NCBI GenBank assembly: GCA_937863415.1
Contig: CALMFC010000005.1
Location: forward strand, 186,001-250,000
Direction: 5' to 3'
Origin: an uncultured bacterium
Lineage (GTDB): Bacteria; Patescibacteriota; Saccharimonadia; Saccharimonadales; Saccharimonadaceae
DNA length: 64,000 nucleotides
Below, one piece after another: positions 51,519 through 60,515 of the stretch. Position 1 is the stretch's first letter; the number at the start of each line of letters is the position of its first letter. A program made the position numbers and the translations under genes. The notes beneath the pieces are model-generated. The model saw nothing but the letters and a program-made list of their open reading frames with translations. It was not told the origin of the DNA and did not search any database.

Positions 51519-51834
51519 AGGGCCAGTAGAACTCGCTACCAAAGCTGTCGCCCAGTAAGCGTCGTTGCGCGACGTATTTCTTGTCATTTTCGTTACGGGG
51601 TGGAGTAGCGGCCTGGGTGCTTCGGATAGCCCTTGATCCAGACGAGCGCTCGGCATGAACGTGCTGACCGGCCTCGGTTAGGTTCAGACCAACAACGTCA
51701 CCAGTAATAATGGCTGCTGGTACCGCTAGGGCTGTCATAGCGGCAAAATCAATTTGGCTATCATGAACTAACACGCTAAATGCGGCTGTTAGCGAAATCA
51801 AGACTGGAAGTGGGTTTAATGTAAGTGGTAGCAT
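51511..51834 (-). CDS. Hypothetical membrane-associated protein
   Basis: 107 residues. The first ~55 are hydrophobic with two possible helices (LPVLISLTAAFSVLV and AMTALAVPAAIITGDVVGLNL); the rest is polar and basic, ending EFYWPSI. No family is recognised. It overlaps the valS end tail-to-tail. Confidence 0.5.
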   Translation of the reverse strand: MLPLTLNPLPVLISLTAAFSVLVHDSQIDFAAMTALAVPAAIITGDVVGLNLTEAGQHVHAERSSGSRAIRSTQAATPPRNENDKKYVAQRRLLGDSFGSEFYWPSI

Positions 51835-52028
51835 TGTGTTTGTATTTGTTTAATTACTATATCAATATAGCATAAGCTTTGTATTATGTCAAGAATAGGT
51901 TTAGATATAGGTGGATTTATTTAAAAAAAGTCTAGATTTTTGAAATCAGAGTAATATAATATTCTTAGTGTTAACTTAAATACTCCCTAAGGATTATTTT
52001 ATACGGGGGTGATGAGATAGGTGGTGCT

Positions 52029-52574
52029 ATGTCAAAGCAGGTACAAAAACGAGTTAATCAAAAAACCAAATACTACTTAATATCAATTTCGTCTGGCGTC
52101 CAGCCCAAAATTTTCAAAAATACAGACGATTATCAATTCTTTTTATCACTGTTTAAGTATTTATTGCCCACGAAGGAGTCTAGTCTAATCGGTTCTACAT
52201 TCACAAGTTACAGTAAAAACATTTTTCCCTTGGCTTATGCGTTGAATCCTACCGATTGTGAGTTGCTAGTTCGGTGCAAGTCAGAAGGGGGTGTGACGAA
52301 TTTTGTTGACGATCTGATGTCGCTATATGCGGCATATTTTTTTGATAAGTACGAAGACAAATTGGATGATGACTACGAAATAACAGCTGTAGACGAGTCA
52401 GACTTGTTACGCGTGAGTCGTTTGGTGCATACGAGACCAGACGACTGGCGAGCTTCGCCGCACTCTTCATTAAGAGCATTTATGTATGACGATGGCTATG
52501 ATTGGTTGGACTGTAATTTTATCAAGAGCTTTGGGTATTCGACTGGCGACTACCTAAGATATTTGGAGTCTTAA
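52029..52574 (+). CDS. Degenerate Y1 (REP-associated) transposase-like protein
   Basis: 181 residues whose order of segments follows Y1/TnpA-REP transposases: KYYLISISSGVQPKIFKNTDDYQFFLSLFKY, then AYALNPTDCELLVRC, SLYAAYFFDKYEDKL, and LLRVSRLVHTRPDDWRASPHSS. In active members the second block is MPNHFHLLL, whose two His bind the metal; here both are missing (NPTDCELLV). The catalytic Tyr region is partly kept. The frame is intact and has a GGTGGT-type ribosome site, so this looks like a retained, probably DNA-binding, non-catalytic protein rather than a decaying element. Confidence 0.7.
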   Translation: MSKQVQKRVNQKTKYYLISISSGVQPKIFKNTDDYQFFLSLFKYLLPTKESSLIGSTFTSYSKNIFPLAYALNPTDCELLVRCKSEGGVTNFVDDLMSLYAAYFFDKYEDKLDDDYEITAVDESDLLRVSRLVHTRPDDWRASPHSSLRAFMYDDGYDWLDCNFIKSFGYSTGDYLRYLES

Positions 52575-52659
52575 ACCGAAGTTATGTGGAGCAACCGTTC
52601 CATATACCGTGTAATCATTTGAAGAACATGCAGGCGCGTTCGTCCTCATTGCCTAATGC

Positions 52660-52665
52660 TATACT
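52660..52665 (+). promoter_or_regulatory. -10 box of the MurE-like gene
   Basis: TATACT lies 6 nt before the ATG at 52672, with no ribosome site: a leaderless start. Confidence 0.55.
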
Positions 52666-52671
52666 ATTCAC

Positions 52672-53988
52672 ATGGTGAATCTACGCAGTATCGTCAAAAG
52701 GCTTATTCCGTCTGGTTTCTTCAAAAAAATCGAGCCAACCGGACATTTAATCGAGTCTGTTTTGGTTAATATTCGCTTTGGTTTTCCGTCTAGGAAGATG
52801 CATGTTATCGGTGTAACTGGCACAAACGGTAAAACTACAACAGCCTTTATGATACACAAAATGTTAACTGAGGCGGGATATAAAACAGCGCTACTCAGCA
52901 CGGTTGCATATGGAATTGGCAACGACATCAATTCGCAATCCGTTCACATGACCACGGAATCGGCGCCGATTATGCAAAAGCGTATCAAAGGGTTTAAGCG
53001 TGCTGGTGTGGAGTGGTTGGTGTTAGAGACGTCTAGCCATGCTTTGGCTCAAAATAGAATCTGGGGGATTCCATACGAAGTAGCCGTCATGACTAATATC
53101 ACTGGTGATCATTTAGATTACCACGGTACTTTTGAGGAATATGTTAGGGCGAAATTGAAATTATTTCAAATTGCAGCGCATCACGGTATGAAGATGGGGG
53201 TTGTTAATGCTGATGACTCTAGCGCCGATCGGTTTATTGACGCTGTGCCTAGTAGTGTGACTTATGGGATTGATAACGGCGAGGTTAGGGCGTCCAAATT
53301 AAAACTTGGGCCTAGCCATTCGACATTTGAAGTTAAAGCTGGGTCGGATAAATATAATATGCGAGTTAATATCCCAGGTAAATTTAACGTTAGTAACGCC
53401 CTGGCGGCGGTTGTGGTTGGGCGCGCGCTAGGACTAGGTAAAAGCCAGATAGAAAGCGGCGTGGCGGCGCTAGAAGGTGTTGAGGGTAGGATGATGTCGA
53501 TTGATGCCGGGCAGAAGTTTAGAGTACTGATAGATTTTGCCAGTACACCCGATGGATTTGAGCGATTTTTTGAATCAATCAGGCCGGCAACTAAGGGAAA
53601 GTTAATTGCCGTATTCGGCTCGGCCGGTCGACGCGACGAGGCGAAACGTGCAGTTCAGGGTAAAATTGCCGGCAAAGACGCTGACGAAGTTATTATCACT
53701 GAAGAAGACGACCGAGATGTTGATGGTCAAGAGATTATGGATCAAATAGCAAGTGGTGCCAAGAAAGCTGGGCTGGTAGCTGATAAGAATTTATTCATGG
53801 TTCATAACCGCGAAGAGGCGATTGGCTTTGCTTTGACGCGTGCTAAATCCTCGCAGGATACAGTTGTATTCTTGGGTAAGGGTCACGAAAAAACCATCGA
53901 ACGGGCCGATGGTGAATATCCTTGGAATGAATCCGAGGCCGTTAGGACAGCAATTGAGCAAATGCTAGCTCAGTCTAAGTCGGACTAA
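52672..53988 (+). CDS. murE: Mur ligase, MurE-like
   Basis: 438 residues. ATP loop GVTGTNGKTTTAFMIHKM (about residue 45), TTESAP (MurE-type contact with UDP-MurNAc-dipeptide), LETSSHALAQNR, NITGDHLDYHG and the C-terminal FGSAGRRDEAKR identify MurE best. The gene is shorter than usual (about 480-500) because the first domain is reduced. The DNPR motif that selects diaminopimelate reads EEDDRDVDG here, and YAHTP reads FASTP, so the amino acid added cannot be inferred. The ligase adds the third residue of the stem peptide; a FemAB-type gene lies convergently downstream. Confidence 0.82.
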   Translation: MVNLRSIVKRLIPSGFFKKIEPTGHLIESVLVNIRFGFPSRKMHVIGVTGTNGKTTTAFMIHKMLTEAGYKTALLSTVAYGIGNDINSQSVHMTTESAPIMQKRIKGFKRAGVEWLVLETSSHALAQNRIWGIPYEVAVMTNITGDHLDYHGTFEEYVRAKLKLFQIAAHHGMKMGVVNADDSSADRFIDAVPSSVTYGIDNGEVRASKLKLGPSHSTFEVKAGSDKYNMRVNIPGKFNVSNALAAVVVGRALGLGKSQIESGVAALEGVEGRMMSIDAGQKFRVLIDFASTPDGFERFFESIRPATKGKLIAVFGSAGRRDEAKRAVQGKIAGKDADEVIITEEDDRDVDGQEIMDQIASGAKKAGLVADKNLFMVHNREEAIGFALTRAKSSQDTVVFLGKGHEKTIERADGEYPWNESEAVRTAIEQMLAQSKSD

Positions 53989-54016
53989 GAGTCGTGTGCA
54001 TGACATAACCTTGTTA

Positions 54017-55051
54017 TTAATAATATGAGTCACGTTTTCGATAATAGTGGATACGGTGGGCGATTCGCTCGCCAATTTGTGTCCAGATCTTGTACTGAGC
54101 AGGTTTTAGGACCAAATCGTAACATCCGATATAATCCGTAACGGTTTTATTGAAAGCGGTTTTGAACAATCCAATATTATAGTGTTGATGTTCGGGGTTG
54201 TTTATCTCGTCGCTAGGTGGTGAGCCGCAAAAATCGTGTAAAGTCGCACCTTTTGATTTGGCCCATTCGATAACGTGCCACTGCAAGAGGTGACTGGCGC
54301 CATAGGCTTTGCGCTCCCGGACACTAGCGCCGTCTTTGTAGGTACTTTTGGTTCCAAATGTCATGGCGTAGGCACCGGCGACGACTTGTTCGTCAAAATA
54401 GGCGAAAAATAGTTGTCCGTACCCAGCTTTTTCGAAACGTTGCCAAAAAGATTTGAAATACAGGTCGCTTCGTATACCGAATTGACCTTCGGCAGTTTTA
54501 GCTAGTAGTTCGTACATGATTTTGCAATTTTTGTCGGTTGCTTTAACTTTTTTGACCGTTACTCCGTCGCGCTCTGCTCTGCGAATAGCGTGTCGGCCTT
54601 TTTGGGGAAGTTTGGTCATAACATCATCTAGTGACTCACTAATATCTAGGGTAATAGTCGAGGGGTTGGGGATAATGGGCTTTGCCTTTTTTAAACCGTG
54701 ACGCGCCAGTGTTGGCTGTTGTTCGCGCCTTAGTTCTGATTCGATGCGAATAACAAAAACGCCTTGTTTGCGAGCTAGAGGTTTAAGGGCATTTAATGCT
54801 GACCAAAGCTGTTTAGTTGATGCAACGCCAGGGCCTTTGGGCAAATACCACAGTTTACCAAGTCCAGGCGTTAGCTTTTGTAAAACCGTCACCGCTAAAT
54901 CGTCAACCATTACAAAAATTGCCTTGTAACCACCAGTTGTCTTTTGCATGGCATATTCGTAGCTAGCGAAAACATTGCCACTATCAGGATTAGCTAGGAT
55001 TAGTTCGTCCCATTTATCGATCTCTGACTTGGTTGCAAATCGCGCTGTCAT
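54017..55051 (-). CDS. FemAB/FemX-type aminoacyltransferase (second copy)
   Basis: 344 residues from the ATG at 55051 (MTARFATKSEIDKWDE). FemAB features: GNVFASYEYAMQK, KLWYLPKGPGVAS, PQKGRHAIRRAERDGV, GAYAMTFGTKSTYKDGASV and GASHLLQWHVIEWAKSKGATLHDF. TACAAT lies 7 nt upstream of the start, again leaderless. It is only about as similar to the 47473 gene as family members are, so the two may add different residues or positions of the peptidoglycan bridge. Confidence 0.88.
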   Translation of the reverse strand: MTARFATKSEIDKWDELILANPDSGNVFASYEYAMQKTTGGYKAIFVMVDDLAVTVLQKLTPGLGKLWYLPKGPGVASTKQLWSALNALKPLARKQGVFVIRIESELRREQQPTLARHGLKKAKPIIPNPSTITLDISESLDDVMTKLPQKGRHAIRRAERDGVTVKKVKATDKNCKIMYELLAKTAEGQFGIRSDLYFKSFWQRFEKAGYGQLFFAYFDEQVVAGAYAMTFGTKSTYKDGASVRERKAYGASHLLQWHVIEWAKSKGATLHDFCGSPPSDEINNPEHQHYNIGLFKTAFNKTVTDYIGCYDLVLKPAQYKIWTQIGERIAHRIHYYRKRDSYY

Positions 55052-55117
55052 TACTACTATTGTAGCAGTTTTAGTCAACTAGAGCGTATCAATGGATGTA
55101 GGTACGAGTAAAGAAAA

Positions 55118-55144
55118 TTAGCACTCGAGCCTTGCAAGTGCTAA
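55118..55144. promoter_or_regulatory. CIRCE operator (HrcA site)
   Basis: TTAGCACTC (55118-55126), 9-bp spacer, AAGTGCTAA (55136-55144). The right half differs from the consensus GAGTGCTAA at one base. It lies about 50 bp before groES, so the chaperonin operon should be repressed by HrcA and induced by heat. Confidence 0.9.
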
Positions 55145-55192
55145 TTATTTTGGCTACAATAGAGTTACGAAACAAAATACGGAGGATTAATC

Positions 55193-55459
55193 ATGAAAAC
55201 ACCTATTAAACCTCTGGCGGATAGAGTTGTAGCGGTCAGGGCAAAAGCCGAAAGCAAGACTGCGAGCGGACTTTATTTACCAGAATCATCCAAAGAAAAG
55301 CCTGTCTTAGCTGAGGTCGTGGCGGTTGGACCTGACGTAAAGCAACTAAAACCAGGCAATAGAATTGTATACAAAGAATACTCAACGACTGAACTAAAGG
55401 TCGACGGAACTGAATATATAATTGTCAAAGAAGAAGACGTCCTAGCGACGGTCAATTAG
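55193..55459 (+). CDS. groES: Co-chaperonin GroES
   Basis: 88 residues, slightly shorter than the usual 95-100. IKPLADRVVAVRAKAESKTASGLYLPESSKEKP is the N-terminal strand plus the mobile loop that binds GroEL; VVAVGPDV and NRIVYKEYSTTELKVDG follow. GGAGG precedes the start. It caps the GroEL ring. The groEL gene follows after 84 bp containing a small hairpin repeat. Confidence 0.95.
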   Translation: MKTPIKPLADRVVAVRAKAESKTASGLYLPESSKEKPVLAEVVAVGPDVKQLKPGNRIVYKEYSTTELKVDGTEYIIVKEEDVLATVN

Positions 55460-55505
55460 AATATGGAATTTGGTTCGCCCTACGGCGAATAGAATATAGC
55501 AAAAG
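55460..55505 (+). repeat. Small hairpin repeat between groES and groEL
   Basis: GAATATGGAATTTGG then TTCGCC-ctac-GGCGAA then GAATATAG. The GGAAT-type flanks resemble repeats near 15011 and 16882. Confidence 0.5.
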
Positions 55506-55543
55506 ATAATTTTATAAATAAGAATGATAGAAAGAGGATAAGA

Positions 55544-57187
55544 ATGGCTAAAAAAGTTTTCTATGATGATGATGCACGGGCCCGCGTTCTGGGTGGTGCT
55601 AAGGCACTTTACGATGCAGTTAAGGTTACATATGGACCGAAAGGCCGTAACGTGGTAATCGCCAAAGGATACGGTGGACCAACCGTTACTCATGACGGCG
55701 TAACTGTGGCCGAATCGGTTGACTTGCCGGATGTTGACGACGAAACTTTGGGCTACAAAGTTGGAGCAGAGCTAATTAAACAAGCGGCATCGAAATTAAA
55801 TAAAGTTGCTGGTGATGGTACGACAACCGTCACGGTGTTGACCTACAACATCTTAAAAGAGGCTAGTCGGCTAATTGCGGCCGGGCATGATCCAATGGAG
55901 TTACGTAAGGGCATCGAGTCAGCTGGTGATGAAGTTATTGCTGCGCTTGATAAACTGAGTGAAAGTATCGAGGGTAAGTCTGACCGCGTGGCGGAAGTCG
56001 CGACGATTAGCGCGGGTGATGAGAATATCGGCAAGTTGATTGCTGGCGTGATTGAAAAAGTTGGCAAAGACGGTGTCGTTACAGTCGAAGCTAGTCAGGG
56101 ACTTGAATTAGAGGCCGAAGTAGTTGAAGGGTTCAACCTAGACCGCGGTTGGGCTAGTCCATTTTTCGTGACTGACGCCGGACGCCAAGAAGCTGTTTAT
56201 GAAAAACCAGCTGTCGTCATCACTGACAAAAAAATCTCAAATGCTCAGGAATTCTTGCCATTAATCGAAAAACTCGTTCAAGCTGGCAAGAAAGATATTG
56301 TTTTGTTCGCTGACGAAATTGAGGGTGAAGCGTTAAGCATTTTGATTCTCAATAAGTTAAAAGGTGTACTAAATACCGTAGCGGTCAAAGCGCCTGCTTT
56401 TGGCGACCGTCGCAAAGAGATTTTACAAGATATCGCCACTCTAACTGGCGCGACTGTTATTAGCGAAGACCAAGGTCTGAGTTTTGAAACGATTGGCATC
56501 GAAGCTGTTGGTACGGCTCGTAAAGTTATTGTCGGCAAAGACGACACGACTATTATCGAGGGTGCTGGCAAGGCATCTGATGCCAAAGCGCGTATTGATC
56601 AAATCTCATCTCAGGCTGAAGCTTCGACTAGTTCGTACGACGAGGAACAATTCGTTAAACGTGCTGCGGCTCTTAGTGGTAAGGTAGCCGTTATAAAAGT
56701 TGGTGGTGCAACCGAGACCGAAATCGACGAAAAGAAGTTTCGAGTTGACGATGCTGTAGCTGCAACTAAAGCTGCACTGGCTGAAGGAATCGTGGCCGGC
56801 GGTGGTGTTACATTAGTTAACTTATCAGCAACTATCAAGGCAACTGGTTCGGATTCAGTTAACGCTGGTCGACAGATTCTAAAAAGTGCATTGCGCCAAC
56901 CATTCTTGCAGATTACAGAAAATGCTGGACTTAACAGCGAAGCATTGCTTGCTCAGGTTGAAGCCGCGAAACCAGGCTTTGGCGTTGATGTTAATACGCC
57001 CGAAAAAGGTCTTATTGACGTCAAAAAAGCTGGAGTTATTGATCCAGCCCGTGTTACCAAAGAGGCGGTTCAAAATGCGGTTTCAATTGCATCAACAGCT
57101 GCGACGATGGGTGCACTGGTCGTCGATGTTCCAGAACCCGAAGCTCCAGCACCGGCAGGTGGTGGCGGTATGGGTGGAATGTACTAA
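55544..57187 (+). CDS. groEL: Chaperonin GroEL
   Basis: 547 residues, with AAAGAGG upstream. Family blocks: TYGPKGRNVVIAKGYGGP, VAGDGTTTVTVL (ATP site), AEVVEGFNLDRGWASPFFV, IIEGAGKASDAKARIDQI, AVIKVGGATETEIDEKK, GIVAGGGVTL and the C-terminal GGGGMGGMY tail. A tetradecameric folding machine in the cytoplasm, with GroES as partner. Only one groEL copy is present in this window. Confidence 0.98.
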   Translation: MAKKVFYDDDARARVLGGAKALYDAVKVTYGPKGRNVVIAKGYGGPTVTHDGVTVAESVDLPDVDDETLGYKVGAELIKQAASKLNKVAGDGTTTVTVLTYNILKEASRLIAAGHDPMELRKGIESAGDEVIAALDKLSESIEGKSDRVAEVATISAGDENIGKLIAGVIEKVGKDGVVTVEASQGLELEAEVVEGFNLDRGWASPFFVTDAGRQEAVYEKPAVVITDKKISNAQEFLPLIEKLVQAGKKDIVLFADEIEGEALSILILNKLKGVLNTVAVKAPAFGDRRKEILQDIATLTGATVISEDQGLSFETIGIEAVGTARKVIVGKDDTTIIEGAGKASDAKARIDQISSQAEASTSSYDEEQFVKRAAALSGKVAVIKVGGATETEIDEKKFRVDDAVAATKAALAEGIVAGGGVTLVNLSATIKATGSDSVNAGRQILKSALRQPFLQITENAGLNSEALLAQVEAAKPGFGVDVNTPEKGLIDVKKAGVIDPARVTKEAVQNAVSIASTAATMGALVVDVPEPEAPAPAGGGGMGGMY

Positions 57188-57206
57188 AGTAATTGCCACC
57201 TACGTC

Positions 57207-57236
57207 AAAAAGAGCCTCATTAGGGGGCTCTTTTAA
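57207..57236 (+). terminator. groEL terminator
   Basis: Stem AAAAGAGCC / GGGCTCTTTT with a 7-8-nt loop, followed by AATGTTTT. Confidence 0.85.
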
Positions 57237-57274
57237 TGTTTTATTAACTACAGAGTTCTATCTATTATGTAAAC

Positions 57275-57303
57275 TTGACAAAACATCACTTTTTTGTTAT
57301 TAT
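57275..57303 (+). promoter_or_regulatory. Consensus promoter for the 57348 gene
   Basis: TTGACA (57275-57280), 17-bp spacer, TATTAT (57298-57303); the leader is about 37 nt. Confidence 0.75.
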
Positions 57304-57347
57304 AGCGACTGTACATAACCAAAAACAAAAAAAGATAAAACTACAAG

Positions 57348-58799
57348 ATGGCTCACGATACTGATCACAATCCAATTCGCACTATTCTTGCCGAGGACTT
57401 AAACAAAGTTCATGAGGCTGAAAATGGCCTAGATAGTTTGCTTAAAATGCAGGGTATGATAAGTACTGGTATCACGCCTGAAGATATAGAATCTTGGTAT
57501 TTGAGCCATGACCCAATTGGTGAGGTAGCAGCGAGGCATTTTGATAGGTCGCGCCATGGATATGACACAAAGGGTCTCAACGATGAGCGTTATCTTTATG
57601 CTCCAATGGTGTATGCTAGTGGTGCAGTAATTCTTGCAACATCTATAATATTTCCAGAACTATTTAAAGATCAAGAATCAGCTCAAAACTGGCCTAATAG
57701 CTTAGACCCTTTGTTTATAGAATGGGCAGAAAAGTCTGGAATTGAGATTGATAAGCCTGAAAATAAAATCCATGATATTGAGGCAATGGCACTTGTGTTA
57801 GACGCCTTACCTGATGTGAATCTTAGCAACGATCAAGTGCGACGTTTGGCTATAGCTACAGACATGTTCTCTCTTGCCTATGCTGGCATACTAGATGTTG
57901 CGCAAAGTGGCTTTGTGTATCCTGGTTCAAATTTGGACAGTATGCGCACTACGGCTCTTATGTGGCGAGGTTGTTCCAATGAATTGTCAATTATTCTTGC
58001 CAGGAAGACTCTAGCTAACAAGAGCGATGAACTATCTTTCGATGACTCACTTCGTTATGGGCTAAAACATATGTGGACACATAACTTGCGCACCGCTAGT
58101 GAGATTCAGGAGATGCACGGGGCGGAAGAGAATATATCTGTTATAGCACTCACAATGATCCGAGTAATTCAAGATGTTTTTGTTGATGGACGAGCACTCG
58201 AGAGGGCTGATAACAGGGGGGAATGGAAAGGTACACTCCATGAGTTAATTTGGCCTTTAGACGCGTATATGCTCAAACTTGCTTGGCCGGAAAAATATGA
58301 CGGTATTTCTGTTACTCCAGCGAGTATATATCAAGACGAGCCGAGGAATGGATATCCTACGCTACGCCGAGGGTTTGATTACACAGTTCGTACACCCTAT
58401 AGTGCTACGGCTATTCAGCTGAAATCTAATGACACTCCTACTAAAGATTACAATCCAAAAATAAAAGTACTTAAAGAGAAGAACTTTCAAGACGCAAGTA
58501 TACCTAGACTGAGGGCGAAGATGGTGGCATATAGGAAGGCTGTTGAAGCTAATCCATTCGACAGAGCATTCATACAGCAAGTAACCGATAAGTTTGTGCT
58601 TGGCACTGTTCGACAAGAAATGGGTGAGAATGCTGACGTTATAAGTGGGGAGCGAGATAGGCGAGTAGAAGTAGCGCGCGATCTGAGAAAGTTAGCGCTG
58701 AATCCCTATGGGTATTTGCGGGATAGGGGTCATCAAATACCGAACCGTACCCAGCGTCGCGCTCTTGAAAAACAGGCTCGCAAGCGACCGCGTACCTAA
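57348..58799 (+). CDS. Hypothetical soluble protein
   Basis: 483 residues, mostly helical and acidic, no signal peptide. Recognisable local features are a His/Asp-rich start (MAHDTDHNPIRTI), an AMALVLDALPD-type helical middle, RYGLKHMWTHNLRTASEIQEMHG (about 237-260) and a basic tail (QIPNRTQRRALEKQARKRPRT) that could bind nucleic acid. I do not recognise a family. It has its own consensus promoter with a short leader and lies alone. Confidence 0.65.
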   Translation: MAHDTDHNPIRTILAEDLNKVHEAENGLDSLLKMQGMISTGITPEDIESWYLSHDPIGEVAARHFDRSRHGYDTKGLNDERYLYAPMVYASGAVILATSIIFPELFKDQESAQNWPNSLDPLFIEWAEKSGIEIDKPENKIHDIEAMALVLDALPDVNLSNDQVRRLAIATDMFSLAYAGILDVAQSGFVYPGSNLDSMRTTALMWRGCSNELSIILARKTLANKSDELSFDDSLRYGLKHMWTHNLRTASEIQEMHGAEENISVIALTMIRVIQDVFVDGRALERADNRGEWKGTLHELIWPLDAYMLKLAWPEKYDGISVTPASIYQDEPRNGYPTLRRGFDYTVRTPYSATAIQLKSNDTPTKDYNPKIKVLKEKNFQDASIPRLRAKMVAYRKAVEANPFDRAFIQQVTDKFVLGTVRQEMGENADVISGERDRRVEVARDLRKLALNPYGYLRDRGHQIPNRTQRRALEKQARKRPRT

Positions 58800-58849
58800 A
58801 CTATTAAAAATCACGCCTTAGTTACTGGCGCTATTTTGTTTAGCAATGT

Positions 58850-59383
58850 CTATTGAGGGTTTGAGAGGAAATCAATTTCCTTGATGATATCAAGTAGGGC
58901 TTTGGCGCGACGAGATTCGTCAGCAATAGCTTTGGCGGCAGCATGAGCTGGGGGAATTAAGGCTTTATCATCAGTGCTTCGAAGAAGCAACAGGTATGTG
59001 TCAAATTTTTCTTCTGGTTCTAGGTCAAGTTTATCGACTAGTGGACGCAGGTCGTTTAAAGCGTCTTTTTTGATACCCTCTAAATCACCAGTAGGTGCTG
59101 GTGTGGCTGGTGGTGGAGTAGCAGGTGTTGGGGTTGAATCTTTCAGCGCTGGGCTGTCACTCGGAGGGTTATAGCCAATAGGTGTTGATGAGTCAGAATC
59201 TGCAACTGGAGTAGATGGAGTTGGCAGGTCTGAGGATGAGGGTTCGGGTGCGACTGGTGCCGTAACGGGAGTTTCTTCGAAATTCAAATCGTTGTTTGTC
59301 TGTTCAGTTACACCAGCGAGAACTTTTGCTAGTTCTTGATCGTCGCTAATTGGTTGTGTTGATTGCGGCTGAATATCTACCAT
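58850..59383 (-). CDS. Hypothetical protein with Pro/Ser/Thr-rich middle
   Basis: 177 residues from the ATG at 59383, preceded by GGGGTGGG; in-frame codons upstream overlap the promoter region of the divergent gene. Residues about 35-105 are Pro/Ser/Thr-rich and of low complexity (PSTPVADSDSSTPIGYNPPS, TPATPPPATPAPTG). The C-terminal ~75 residues are helical (LNDLRPLVDKLDLEPEEKFD, AAAKAIADESRRAKALLDI). Its gene head faces the PGI/PMI gene. No function is assigned. Confidence 0.6.
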   Translation of the reverse strand: MVDIQPQSTQPISDDQELAKVLAGVTEQTNNDLNFEETPVTAPVAPEPSSSDLPTPSTPVADSDSSTPIGYNPPSDSPALKDSTPTPATPPPATPAPTGDLEGIKKDALNDLRPLVDKLDLEPEEKFDTYLLLLRSTDDKALIPPAHAAAKAIADESRRAKALLDIIKEIDFLSNPQ

Positions 59384-59471
59384 TGCCCACCCCTGATTTA
59401 AATACTTATGCTTATTTACTAAATACTGTATCATAGAAGGAGAGAGTTCAGCAAGGACACTAGGGGGCAAA

Positions 59472-60515
59472 ATGCTAGACGATGCAAATGTAATTAAACA
59501 GCGAGATCCCGGCGGGGCGTTATTAATTACAGCTGATCAATATAATCAGGCGTCCTTTGATGCTAATATTTGGAACGACGAACACGATAATCGTGAAATT
59601 ATGAATGTAGTTGTTGCGGGCATGGGTGGTTCGGCCTTGTCGGCCGGAATATTAAAATCATGGCTTAAATCAGATTTAAAAATTCCGTTTGAAGTTGTTC
59701 GGTCTTACAACTTGCCGACATACGTTGGGCCAAATACACTGGTTATTGCCAGTAGCTACTCAGGTAACACCGAAGAGACCGTTAGTTGTTTAGAGCAGGC
59801 CGAAGTCAAAGGCGCACAACTAGCGATTGTCGCGGCTAGCGGTAAATTGATTGATGATGCTGGTAGTTTAAAAATAGCCCATGTAGCCCTGCCAACAGAT
59901 TTACAGCCTCGCATGGCGGTTATATATAATCTTAGAGCGTTAGCTGCATTACTAGCGCACTTTGGAGTTATAGATAGGCGTCGCTTTGACGAAATCGGTA
60001 ATATTTCAGGTTGGCTACGGTCAGAAAGTTCGATGTGGGGGAGTGATATTCCAACCGAGCGGAATTACGCTAAACAACTTGCGCTATCTTCGGCTGGAAA
60101 AACAGCTGTATTTTACGGAGGTGAATTAACCGCTCCGCTTGCCTATAAGTGGAAAATTAGCTGGAACGAGAATTCGAAAAACGTGGCGTTTTGGAATGAA
60201 CTATCCGAGTCTAATCATAATGATTTTATTGGCTGGACGTCACATCCAGTCGAAAAACCGTTTGCTGTTTTTGACATTGTTAGTAATTTGGAACATCCAC
60301 AAATTCTGAAGCGTTTTGAAATAACGGACAGGTTGCTTAGCGGTCTGCGACCAAAATCTACTACTATTAATTTGGCTGGTGAATCTGCTATCCAACAATT
60401 ACTGTGGGGTAGTATATTAGCTGATTTTGTTAGTATTTATCTGGCGATACTAAATGGAGTTGAGCCAAAGTCAGTTACATTAATCGAAAAACTCAAAAGC
60501 GAACTGGGTAACTAG
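59472..60515 (+). CDS. SIS-domain phosphoglucose/phosphomannose isomerase
   Basis: 347 residues. SIS-domain features of bifunctional PGI/PMI: VVVAGMGGSALSAGILKSW, VIASSYSGNTEETVSCLEQA, VALPTDLQPRMAVIYNLRAL and a C-terminal ESNHNDFIGW motif that supplies the catalytic-type Glu/His. The family interconverts glucose-6-P, fructose-6-P and mannose-6-P. It overlaps the end of the convergent permease gene by 4 bp. Confidence 0.88.
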   Translation: MLDDANVIKQRDPGGALLITADQYNQASFDANIWNDEHDNREIMNVVVAGMGGSALSAGILKSWLKSDLKIPFEVVRSYNLPTYVGPNTLVIASSYSGNTEETVSCLEQAEVKGAQLAIVAASGKLIDDAGSLKIAHVALPTDLQPRMAVIYNLRALAALLAHFGVIDRRRFDEIGNISGWLRSESSMWGSDIPTERNYAKQLALSSAGKTAVFYGGELTAPLAYKWKISWNENSKNVAFWNELSESNHNDFIGWTSHPVEKPFAVFDIVSNLEHPQILKRFEITDRLLSGLRPKSTTINLAGESAIQQLLWGSILADFVSIYLAILNGVEPKSVTLIEKLKSELGN

